Below are positions 8,208 through 18,600 of a stretch of 53,948 nt of DNA, piece after piece. The notes beneath the pieces are model-generated. The model did no database searches and was not told the DNA's origin. It was given only the letters and a program-made list of their open reading frames with translations. The position numbers and the translations under genes were made by a program. This DNA comes from CAISOG01 sp044375625 (GTDB lineage Bacteria > Pseudomonadota > Alphaproteobacteria > CAISOG01): NCBI GenBank assembly GCA_044375625.1, contig JBILMH010000008.1, positions 1 to 53,948 of the forward strand, read 5' to 3'. How positions within the stretch are numbered: position 1 is the stretch's first letter; the number at the start of each line of letters is the position of its first letter.

Positions 8208-8351
8208 ATTCTGAATCAATTATGAAGCGAATAATATCACTACTAATATAATTAATTTTATGCCTTACAATCGCTGCAAAATCAGCGGCACAAGTTCGAA
8301 ATCCGTTCGCTACGCGCCGCCAGCCCCCCCCAAAAAAACGGAGACATAGCT

Positions 8352-8466
8352 TGTCCCCACGCGCTTTTGATTATCGGTTTTGGCTATAGCGCGGCGTTTG
8401 TGACGGAGGAGGTGCAGCGGCAGGCGGGCTAGGCGGTGACGGGTGCTCGCCGTTCTGCGGGAGAGC
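8352..8466 (+). pseudogene. Decayed N-terminal fragment of a short-chain dehydrogenase-like protein
   Basis: In the frame of 8367 the sequence reads ...HALLIIGFGYSAAFVTEEVQ..., an in-frame TAG at 8430-8432, then AVTGARRSAGEREKL. This matches the first beta-alpha-beta of extended SDR proteins that begin with a GxGYSA nucleotide-binding loop and continue with ...G..VTGTRR.... No proper start, one internal stop, and the rest of the gene is missing because the barrel gene ends at 8480 on the other strand. The rest of 8208-8479 shows nothing else. Confidence 0.45.
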
Positions 8467-8479
8467 GTGAAAAGCTGCC

Positions 8480-11400
8480 TCAAAACTTGCTGGTGAAGTT
8501 CACAAAAGACCCCTGGCTGCGATAGCTGAGATCGGTTAGGTCATCAGAGAAATTGGTAAAGTTATACCCAATCCCGATCTTTAGATGATCATTCAGATGG
8601 CGATAGACGCCAACCAGAAAGCCAGACTTGCTGTCGCCCGCTTCTTTTGCATCCAGATAGCGATACTCTGTGACGATATCCCATTCTTTGACGATGTGGT
8701 AATCGCCGCGAATAATCCCCAACCATGCCTGACTGCCGAACCAATTGGCATTGGCCACGGTGTTGTCCCGTATGTCGCCAAAGCGATAGCCGTATTTTCC
8801 CCCCAGGGCGAATTTTTCCGTAATATCGTAGATGCCGTCAACCGCCAACACATGGCTGCGTTGTTCATAATCGCTGGCTGAGGGCAAACGGTTGCCGTTC
8901 AGCTGCCCGCTGCCCGGATGGTCGGCAAGATAACTGTATTTAAACAGCATGTTCAGGCGATCGTTCAAAACGGGGCGATAGCCGTATCCCGTCATAAATT
9001 CGGTATAGTTGGCATCAACCAGGTTGCTGGTGCTGCCATCACTGGTGGCATAGTCCAGCCCAGCCAGCAAACGCCAATCATCATCGGTTTGATAGCCCAA
9101 TTTGTTTTTGAACAGCCATGAGGTGCGCTGGCCAGAAAGGTTGTTATCATCATCGCGCAGCTCCACCGCGCCGGTATAGCGGTTTTTCTCAAAGCGATAA
9201 CCAGCGTTTAACGACACGGCGTTGCGATCGGTATCCCCCGCGGTTGGATCCGAAATGGTGCCCCGTTCGGCGCGCGCCCCCATGTTCCAACTATCGCTGG
9301 CGGCCATATCCAATCCATAGGAATGAATCAGCCCCGATGGACCGTTATCATAGTTTTGAAAGCGGTCTTCGGAAAAGGCCGACACGCTGTCGGAATAGCG
9401 GGTTTTGGTGCCGGTGATAAAGCTGCTGCTGCGTCCCCGATAGCCCAGGTCGGTGCGATCGGTGTCCATGACATAGTTGGAATAGATCGTGGTGCGATCC
9501 GAATGCCGATACTCCGCCCCCGCCTTACCCCCAATGCCGCCCGTGCCATCGGTTGCCTCCCCCAACAGGGAAAGGTCGTCGGTTACCTCAACCTTACCGC
9601 CTGCGCCGCCCCGATCATTGCGGCGACGCCCCACATCATGCTGCACCGTACCCTGACCCAGGGCATAAACTTCATAGGTGTCTTTGCGACCCGTTTCGGT
9701 CAACGGGGCATACAACAGCTTAAGCGCGGCATCGGTGCGGCTGCCCACATCGTCCAGAATAGCGCTGTTGCCGCCGCTTAACGCCTTTTCACGATCATCC
9801 GACCGCATGGCTAGGGTAAGGGTGTTTTCGGGTGTTACCCGATAATTGGCGGCGGCCTCACCCGATGTCACCCCGCCCGTCGTGCGCCCCTGTTTCTGAT
9901 CCCCCTTCAGGTTGAAATTCAGGCGTTCGCCCAGGGGCAAATCGGCGGCCACGCCCGATTGGGTCATCTGTTCGTTGGTCAGCTGGCCGGGTGAGGAAAA
10001 GCCATCACCCCGATCCAAATAATAGCTCGTAAGCTTACCAGCCATTGCCCCATCCAAATCTTTCAGGTTGATTGCCGTCTCCGCCCGATAGGCGTTGGCG
10101 TTGACATCGGATCGGCGGGTTTGCGGAATGGTGTTGAAGATAAAACCGCCATTTTGTGAGTTGAGGGCGCCACCACCCGCGCCCTCTGACTTGGCGGATT
10201 CCAGCTTTAGATAGGTTTCTGGGCTATAGCGGGCAATGACATCCGCCCCTTTAAGATCCTGTCCTTCAGCGCTATTATCCTGGTTATAGCTGGTGGCGCC
10301 AAAGCGAAGATAATCGTTAATCCATTGGCTGACGCGGCCACCATTTACAAAGCTATCAATCTTGGTAACGCCGGGGGTGTATTCATAGCCCGCCACCAAA
10401 AAGGCTGGATTGCCACTGAGGGATCCTGAAGAAACAACCCCAGATCCATCCGCGGTAGAGGATAGCGGCTCGCGCAAGATAATGCGACCCTGCAAGTAAT
10501 TGATCTCATAATCCTGGCCATAAACCAGTTCTTTACTGGACAGGACAATGCCAGAGTCGCGGTCGCGCACTTCGATTCTTACACGCTCTGACCCAATGGT
10601 GACATCTTGTGACCGCAGGTAATACAGCGATCCGCCCGTGCCGCGAAACTCCTCTAAAGAGGAAAGGGTGCCTGGATCCGCGGCAAAACCATTGATTTCG
10701 GTGCGGCGTTCGCCAAATTTGGTCACTTCCTGGCTTTTATGCTCGGCATTGGCTCCATAAAGAGTGCGGCGGTAATCAATTAAGTCTGTGCCGGTGATTT
10801 GGGTTTGAAAATTACCCCAGGTGAATCTGGTATCGTCCTTTTCCATCCGAACATAAAATTTACCCTGGGTTGGCGCATCCTCTAAAGTCGTCGAATCATC
10901 GCCATAAACGGGATAATAGGCATTGGGATCAATCCGTCGCAGCAAATAGCGCGGGTTTTTATCGGCAAAGTTGCTGAACAAGTCTTTGACGGGCTGTTCC
11001 TGAGTATCGGCGCTGGTGGTCAACTGCCAACCATCCTCAATCTTACCTTTGGCATAAAAGGCGGCGCGCGAATCGGCGTAGAAACTCCCCTTAGTGCGAT
11101 CATTGCTTTGACCCGTTACCAGATCGGCGGGGCCGCTGACGTTATTTTGGCCAAGGGTCAGATCGCCCATCCCCACATAAAACCAATCATTGGATGGGAT
11201 AGTGATGGGACGATGAAACTCCTCCTGCTGGCCATCGCCGTCAACCGTTGTTACGGCAATTTTGTGATCGCCTGCTGGCAAAATCTGGCGATAGGCGAAT
11301 TTTCCGTCACGATCGACGGGGACATCGCTGTCCATCGCCATAACCTTGCCACCGGGTTTCAAATTGGTGCCGCTGATCGTGACCGAACCGCCCGTGACAT

Positions 11401-12619
11401 CAATATTGTGAATGCCCAGGTGATTTTCGCCGTACCCTATTAGCTCTTCACGTTTAAGATTTTGGGGTTCTAGGGGGCTGTGATGCTCAGCGATTAGGCG
11501 CAGCAATTTGGGCTTGGTTTCATCAAAGCGGCCATTCTTATCGTAAACGCGCAGCAGGTATTGCAGGGCATCATCCTGCCCTTCAATGGGAATTTTCCAT
11601 GCGGTGGATTTGTCCGCACTGGCGTCCAGTGGCACAATGGCCAACGGTTCGATTTGGGTGGATGCCCCCTTAGCAAAAATACGCAGCTCAGCTTTTTGGA
11701 TAAAGGCGCGATAATTGCTGTAAGGGGTAAAGGTCACCGTTTCCCCACGCGCCGCTCCATCGGGATAGGCCGTCACGTTCAGGGTCGGGGTAATTTCTAA
11801 GCCATCAAACTTCACCTGAACATCTTTGCGTTCCAGGGCAACATCAACACAGCGGGTTTGATCGGCGCTGTTGGATCCATCGCGCGGATCCATCGGCGCG
11901 CCATCAATCGATACGCGAAACGGTTCGGCGCTATCAACAGCGGTTGTGCCCTTGCAGCCCTTTGGCGCATTGGGGGGGTACCAAACAGCAATTTCGACGC
12001 GGCGATCGGGCGCAAGGCAGTCTTGATAAGTTTTGTTGGCTTTTGCTGAGGCATGACTGTTGGTGGTGTCACATTGTGTAGCGGATTGCTGATTCCCTCG
12101 GCCTTTGGTGGTGATGGGCAGGCTTTGCATCCCCGGTTGTGCACGCAAGAAGGCCTCAGTCTCCTTGGCACGCGCCTCAGACAATTTTTGATTGTCCTCA
12201 TAGCGCTGCTTACTGATAGAGGTCAAATTCTGTTCATCAGCAAAGCCGGTAATTTCCAGGCGGGCTGGGGCTTTTTGGCGCAAGCGTTCGGCCAGCTTTG
12301 TTAAATTTTGCTGATCTTTTTTGGTCAGGAAGTGCCAACCCGAATCAAAGGGTGCCAGGCGTTCGAACAGGGTCGCTTGTTCGGGTTCATAGGGCGGCAA
12401 AAGCACCAGCGTTTCATCGGCGGTGACGCGATATTCTGCGCTGGGCGGAGTATCGCCATCGGTGCGCACCTCAACGCGTGAGGTGAAACCCAGCTGTCCT
12501 GATGATTCTGGTGGCGTGCAGAAAGATTGGCCATCACATCGCTGTGGGCTATCCGCCCAGGCTTGGGTGGTTAGGATGGTACTGATCAGCAGAAAGGATA
12601 GGGTGTGGCGCAGTTTTAT
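8480..12619 (-). CDS. OmpA-domain outer-membrane beta-barrel protein, probable AUA start
   Basis: About 1379 residues. The first ATG gives 1329 residues (from 12469) but no signal peptide. Extending the open frame 50 codons upstream adds an obvious one: KLRHTLSFLLISTILTTQAWA then DSPQRC. In that extension no ATG, GTG or TTG exists back to the upstream in-frame stop. The best start is ATA at 12617-12619, with AAGGA 8 bases before it, overlapping the TAA stop of the preceding gene. An OmpA-like domain lies at about 80-205 (ARLEITGFADEQNLTS...APDRRVEIAVWYP), then Ig-like segments (VTAYPDG..., IDVTGGSVTISGTNLKPGG), and from about 460 a long run of amphipathic strands ending ...SYRSQGSFVNFTSKF. 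A final Phe is typical of proteins inserted by the Bam complex. It is translationally coupled to the 12616-20412 gene and probably anchors or exports that protein. Confidence 0.75.
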   Translation of the reverse strand: MKLRHTLSFLLISTILTTQAWADSPQRCDGQSFCTPPESSGQLGFTSRVEVRTDGDTPPSAEYRVTADETLVLLPPYEPEQATLFERLAPFDSGWHFLTKKDQQNLTKLAERLRQKAPARLEITGFADEQNLTSISKQRYEDNQKLSEARAKETEAFLRAQPGMQSLPITTKGRGNQQSATQCDTTNSHASAKANKTYQDCLAPDRRVEIAVWYPPNAPKGCKGTTAVDSAEPFRVSIDGAPMDPRDGSNSADQTRCVDVALERKDVQVKFDGLEITPTLNVTAYPDGAARGETVTFTPYSNYRAFIQKAELRIFAKGASTQIEPLAIVPLDASADKSTAWKIPIEGQDDALQYLLRVYDKNGRFDETKPKLLRLIAEHHSPLEPQNLKREELIGYGENHLGIHNIDVTGGSVTISGTNLKPGGKVMAMDSDVPVDRDGKFAYRQILPAGDHKIAVTTVDGDGQQEEFHRPITIPSNDWFYVGMGDLTLGQNNVSGPADLVTGQSNDRTKGSFYADSRAAFYAKGKIEDGWQLTTSADTQEQPVKDLFSNFADKNPRYLLRRIDPNAYYPVYGDDSTTLEDAPTQGKFYVRMEKDDTRFTWGNFQTQITGTDLIDYRRTLYGANAEHKSQEVTKFGERRTEINGFAADPGTLSSLEEFRGTGGSLYYLRSQDVTIGSERVRIEVRDRDSGIVLSSKELVYGQDYEINYLQGRIILREPLSSTADGSGVVSSGSLSGNPAFLVAGYEYTPGVTKIDSFVNGGRVSQWINDYLRFGATSYNQDNSAEGQDLKGADVIARYSPETYLKLESAKSEGAGGGALNSQNGGFIFNTIPQTRRSDVNANAYRAETAINLKDLDGAMAGKLTSYYLDRGDGFSSPGQLTNEQMTQSGVAADLPLGERLNFNLKGDQKQGRTTGGVTSGEAAANYRVTPENTLTLAMRSDDREKALSGGNSAILDDVGSRTDAALKLLYAPLTETGRKDTYEVYALGQGTVQHDVGRRRNDRGGAGGKVEVTDDLSLLGEATDGTGGIGGKAGAEYRHSDRTTIYSNYVMDTDRTDLGYRGRSSSFITGTKTRYSDSVSAFSEDRFQNYDNGPSGLIHSYGLDMAASDSWNMGARAERGTISDPTAGDTDRNAVSLNAGYRFEKNRYTGAVELRDDDNNLSGQRTSWLFKNKLGYQTDDDWRLLAGLDYATSDGSTSNLVDANYTEFMTGYGYRPVLNDRLNMLFKYSYLADHPGSGQLNGNRLPSASDYEQRSHVLAVDGIYDITEKFALGGKYGYRFGDIRDNTVANANWFGSQAWLGIIRGDYHIVKEWDIVTEYRYLDAKEAGDSKSGFLVGVYRHLNDHLKIGIGYNFTNFSDDLTDLSYRSQGSFVNFTSKF

Positions 12620-15600
12620 GGCTTGGTTCCTTTCTGCGCAGGATCACTTTTGTCCTGCGATTCGTTCACCAACTCCTCTTCGATCATCAGGCCATAGCAA
12701 CAATTTTTCTCTTGCCAAAGTTTGCGCAACTGCGCGGTGGTGGCGGTCAATCGTTCGCGCGCCAGTTTATCATCCTCGTTACGGGCACGAACATAGCTAA
12801 GGCGAACAACCGATGGCTGTTGTTTCAGTTGAACTGGTAAGGCGTTCAGCTGGGTTTGCCATTGTGGCGTCAGCTTGGTGGATCCAGCCTCAAAGGCGCT
12901 GGCACGCATATCGACGCGCACCACACGGTGAATCGCGGCGCCGAAATTCAGCTTGGCCATCTTACCGCGTGTCAATCGAACATCGCCAGGATTTTCGGTG
13001 GTAACCCGGTATCCCGTTGGCAATGTCCGTTCATCCAGCTTTAGCACGAAATTGCTGCCATGATCCGCATCGGGAATGGCCGCGCAGGCGATGTGATAGC
13101 GGCCATGCTCATCGGTTGTGATCAGCTGGCCATTGACGGTTGCCAGGCGAACATTGGGGATGCCGGGCTCTCCATCATCCTGATACGCATTGGTATTTTT
13201 GTCATCAAAGACTTTTCCGATGATTTCTGAACAGTCAAACAGCGGGTCAGGAATAACGCGGACGGTGGCATTGGCTAAGTTCGATATGGCGGCGCCGTCA
13301 GAACCGCTGAATGCCTGGGCGCTGTTGACATAGTCACCTGGCTGAACGCCTGTACCCACCGCCAACAGCAGTTTAAAGGTGCGGGTTGTCTTGGCGGCCA
13401 GATTCTGGCCAGACCAGGTTAGGGTACGGTTGGTTACCGTGGGCTCCAGGGGTAGCCCCTCAACAGTGGCCGATCCTGTTTTGTATTTAAAGCCTGGTGG
13501 CATGGTGTCACGAATATTGATGTTGGTATAGGCCGCTGCGGTGGTGTTTTGAACCTTAATGGTATAGGGCACCAGCTGTCCGACATGGACGTTAACCAGC
13601 GGGCTGGTTTTGGTAACCACAATGTCGCCGGTTGCAATCGGATCAATGGCAATATGGTTGTTGACCACATTGCCGGCGGCGAGTGGGTTAATGGAGAATT
13701 GAAAGAAATACTGAGTGGTGGCCTGGTTCGATGCGTTCAATCCTGAAGTTGTGGTGGGGCAGGTGGCGGGGTTGTGCAGTGCCGCTGTCGTCATGGGTGG
13801 ACTGCTGCTGGATTGCACCAGGGCTGGATTGGGGGTGGTGTTTACCGTAACAGTGTTTGAGCATGCTGGAATCAATGTTGACGGCAAAGGCTTATACCCG
13901 CTGGGGTAACTGCTGATGGCTAGGGTATAGGTGCCTGCCGGAGCCGTTGGCGTTAACAGAAATTGGTAAAAGCCATCCGCGCCCGTTGTGAGGCTTGCAT
14001 TGCCGCTGACCAAATGGGTTGCGGGGTTAAAGCCGCCTAGTCCCGTGATGGTAACCACCGCACCCGCAACGGGTGCCCGCGTAACCGCATCATAAACCAC
14101 GCCGGCGGGGTCGATGGGCAGGCTTTGTTCAATGATGTTATCACCCGCAATCAGCGACAAATCGTTCAGCGTGCCATTACCATTTAGCGTGGCACCAGCA
14201 GGGTTACCAGCATTCGTGCCACTGTTGGTGGTCGCGCTGCCCGTATCCCGTGTGCCACTGGTGGGCGTGATGCCCTGTTCGTTGGGGACAGCACTGCCGA
14301 AGACAATGTTGGTGGTGGGTTCGCGGAAACGAATCTGATAGCCGCTGGATGGGGAAACGCCCGCAAAACTGTAAACCCCATTTGTATCGGTTGTGGCGGT
14401 TTTGACCGTCGTGCCATTCAGCAACAGTTCAGACGTCCACCCAGGCAAGCGTGGTTCCCCAGCATCCAACACGCGATTGTGATTCAGGTCGCGCCAAACC
14501 TTACCACTGACTTGGGCAGAGGTGGAAATAGCAACGGTGTCGGTGGCGGTGTTGTTGCCCGTCAGCGCGGCGGGCTCTGATCCCCCTGAAATGCTGGCCG
14601 TGTTGGTTAACAATTGCCCCGATGTGCCATTGGCGACCGCGACACGCAGGCTGATAGGACTGCCCGAACTGTTGGCGGCGATGACGGCGGTGGTGGTGCA
14701 GGTCACGATTTGCGTGCCAACATTGCCCGCACAGCTCCACCCCGCCCCTGTCGCGGGCGCGGCAATCGTCATGCCACTGGGCAGGGTATCGACAATTGTA
14801 ATCACCCCTGATGTTGGTGTGGATCCGATATTGCGTGGGGTTAGGGTAAAGACCCCCGTCGAAGATCCTTCCCCAAAACTGGCGGGGGCATGGGTTTTGC
14901 TGATGGCAAGATCAGGGGCGGATGCGGGCTCCTCGGCAAAACTGTTGGCCGCCGAAATTTTGTTGCTGCCCGTCAAGTTAATGCCAACGATAGTGCTGCT
15001 GGTCGCGGTTGGATTGCTGGCGGTGCCCCCCGTGCTGCCAGCGGTCGTTAGGCCGTTGGTGGTCGCGTTAGGTTGGCTTGGTTGGGTGATCGTATAGGTG
15101 CCCTCAGGCAAATTGCCAAAGGTAAAAGTGCCGTTTGAGGCTGTTTGAATGATGATGGGCGTGATGGCATTGCCGCCAGCATCCGTGCCCGTCAGCGTAA
15201 GGCTGACACCGCCTAAGCCATAATCGTTGTCATTCTCAATACCGTCTTTGTTGAAATCCACAAAGACAGATCCCGTGATGCTGCGGTCATTGGGGATTTC
15301 CGCAAAATTGTTGCCAGATGCCGTGGTGTTGGGGGGCAAGATGATGTTTTGGATACGGCTGGGCAGCGTGGTGGTGCCTGTCGCCACGCCAGAGGTTCCC
15401 CCATTGGCAACAGATCCCGCCGTGGTTATCCCGTTGGAGGTGTTGGCGGACTGATTCGGTTGACGCACCGTATAGGTTCCTGGTGCCAGCCCCGTGAAGC
15501 TATAATTGCCTGAGGAATCGGTAAGTTGCGTGCTAAGTAGGGTGCCCACGCTGTCTAACAATTCGATGGTAACCGAACCAATGCCTGTATCGGGTCCGTT

Positions 15601-18600
15601 AAAAAGACCGTTGTTGTTATAGTCTAAAAAGACTTTTCCAGAAATGGTCGAGACGGCCAATTCGCTGAAGTTGTTGTTGATCGAACCGCTAACCGCACCG
15701 CCGCCGCCATCAGCGTTCAGCACAATACCAACAATTTGACTGGTGGTCGCGGTGGGGTTGCTGGCCGATCCTGCCGTGCCGGTACTGCCCGCAGAGGAGA
15801 CAATGGTGCCCGCCGTGGTGATGCTGTTCAGGGTGCCAGGTGGCTGGGCGATTTGACACACGGAATAGGTGCCCGCCGTTAGTTGGGCAAACAGGTAATT
15901 GCCTGAACTGTCGGTCGTTTGTGCATCCAGAACAGTGCCGGTGCAACTGGATCCGCTGCGCAATTGGATGCTGATGCCCGATAATACAGAATCAACCGTG
16001 CTTTCAAAGGTGCCGTTGGGGGTCAAGTTATTATCCCGAAACACTTTGCCCGAAATAAAGCCTTGGGTGCTGACGGTCAGGCTTGCATTAACCGCTTGCT
16101 GATTGTTGCCAAGATTGGTTTGCAAGCCGCCCGCGGGAATGGTGTTGGTATGCACCCCAGCCGCAGATGCGGTAACATCCACGCTGATGTTGCACCCATT
16201 GGCGGGAATGACAGAGCCGTTGGCATAGGTAATGGTGCCTGAACCAGCCGTTGCCGTCACCGTGCCTGGGCAAGTTTTCTGAACATTAGGGGTGCTAGCC
16301 ACCACCACCGCCCCTGGCGCAGTTGGCAGAATATCGACCAATGCCGATGTCAGGGTCGCATCCGTGCTGTTCTCATTGCCCAGGAAAATTGTAAGGGTAG
16401 AGGTTCCATTGGCGGCCATCACCGCGGGTGAAAATTGCTTGGTGATGGTTGGTGGTTTTGAAATGATAATTTGAGCGCTGCTGGCCTCCTCATTGGTGAC
16501 GCCCTCAAAGCTGCCTAAGGCATTGGCGGCAATCGTGTTGGTGTAGGATCCCGAAAGATTGCTCAACACATCGACCGTGACGGTGCAGGTGCTGTTGGCG
16601 GCAAGGGTTGCCCCAGTCAATGTAATGCTGTTGGCCGATGCGGGCGCGTTAACGGTGCCGCCGCTGCAGGTTGTGCCAGCATTGGGTGTTTGCGCCACCA
16701 CCAAATTGGCGGGCAGGTTGTCGGTTAGGCTAACTCCGGTCAGGCTGGTGCTATTGGGGTTTTGGATGGAAAGAGTCAGGGTGGCTGGTAGCCCAGCCCC
16801 GCGGGTTGCTGTGCCGGTGGTAAAGCCTGCTGGATTGCCAGTATCAAGGGTGCGTGCATCAATAGCTTTGTGAATAACAACGGGTGACTTGGCACGCAAC
16901 GTATCGCTGGCTTCTTGAGCATTGGAAACGGCAACACCACCAACCGTTGCCGTAACCGCGCCTATGGGGATGGTGTTGACATAAACCCCTTCGCTGGTGG
17001 CCACTACGTCAATTTCCGCATAGCAGGATGCCGCAACCCCACCAGAGGCCGCTGCCAGATTGCCACCCGTAACTTGCATCTGATTGCTTGTGGGGGTGGT
17101 GACAACCGCGCCCGCACAAGTGCTGAAAGGGTTTGGTCCATTAGCAATCGTCACGCCGCTGGGCATGGTATCAATCAATGAAATATTACTGGCAGGCTGT
17201 GTTGTTGGGTTCAAAAAGGTGATGCGAAGGCGGGATCGATCATTCGGCTTAATCACATTCGGCGTAAATTGTTTGGTAACCCCGACGTTGGTCTGAGTCG
17301 TTAAACTGGTCGCGGCCTGGCCGCTGTTGGTCAGTCCCTGACTGGTGGTAACCGCGCCAATGGGAATAAAATTGGTTATCCCACCAACAGCCGTTGACGT
17401 TATGTTGACGGAGAAGGTGCAGCTGCTGGTTGCGGTCATGCTGACGCCACTAAGGGCAACTGAGGTGCCGTTGGCTGCCGCGGCAACTGTTCCGCCCGTG
17501 CAGGTTGTTGAGGCTGCGGGGGTTGAGGCAATTTTCATGCCGTTTAAGGCTGCCCCCGCTGTTCCATCTATAGTGAAATAATCGGTAAGCGCTAAATCCG
17601 TGACGGCGGTGTTGCCATTGGTTAACGTGATGGTTAGTCGACTTACCTGCCCAGGAAAGGTAAGCGTGCCAGGGTTTGTAGCCTTAGCAATGGTTACACC
17701 TGTCGGTGGTGTGTAGTTCAGGGTTCCTGAAACGGCCGATTGATTGCTGATGTTGCCGTTGGCGGTAATATTGCCGACGGGTATGGTGTTAACCCAATTG
17801 GCGCTGCCGCTGGCAACCACATTAAACAGCACGTCGCATGAGCCGTTGCCGGCAATGTCCGCGCCAGTAAAATTGATGCTGCTGGCGCCCGCTGGGGCAG
17901 AAAATGCCGTGCTGCCCGCACAAGTCGTAGAAGGATTGACGGGATTGGCCAGGGTCATGCCAGCGGGCAGGGGATCGATGAACGAAACATTGTTGATGGC
18001 AACAGCACCATTATTGTTCAAACGAATGCGCACGGTGGATGTGCCGCCCGAACTGACCGCGGAGGGGCTGAACGATTTGGTGGCGCCTAGTGAGGAATTG
18101 ATGGTTAAGGATGCGTTGGCCGATATTGGGGTGATGAGACGTGTTGAACTGTCCGCCAAGGTTTCCGTAGCGCTGACCGCGGCCGTGTTGTTGTAGATGC
18201 CGGCAGGGCCAGTCACATCAACTTGCAAGAAGCATTCGCCCGCCTGGCCAGTACCATTGCCCGCACGGGCGGGCACAATCGCGCTATTCATGGTTACTGA
18301 GGTTGAGTTGGCAACAGCCGTTATCGTTGGGGTGCCAGCACAGGTGGTGGCCGCATTGGGGACAGCCGCCACCCTAAGTTGACCGCCAAGACCATTGGTT
18401 GGCAGGGTATCGCTGATGGCAGTGTTGGTTAAAGGGTTAGCCGATAAGTTCGACAAACGAATTTGCATGCGCGTAACAGCACCTTCAGAGATTGGACCCG
18501 CGGGGGTAAAGCTTTTGGTCGCGCTTAGCGTATTGGCATTGATGGTCGCGTTCGTGTTGTTGGACGCACCACCATTACAAATCGTGCCTGAATTGTAACA

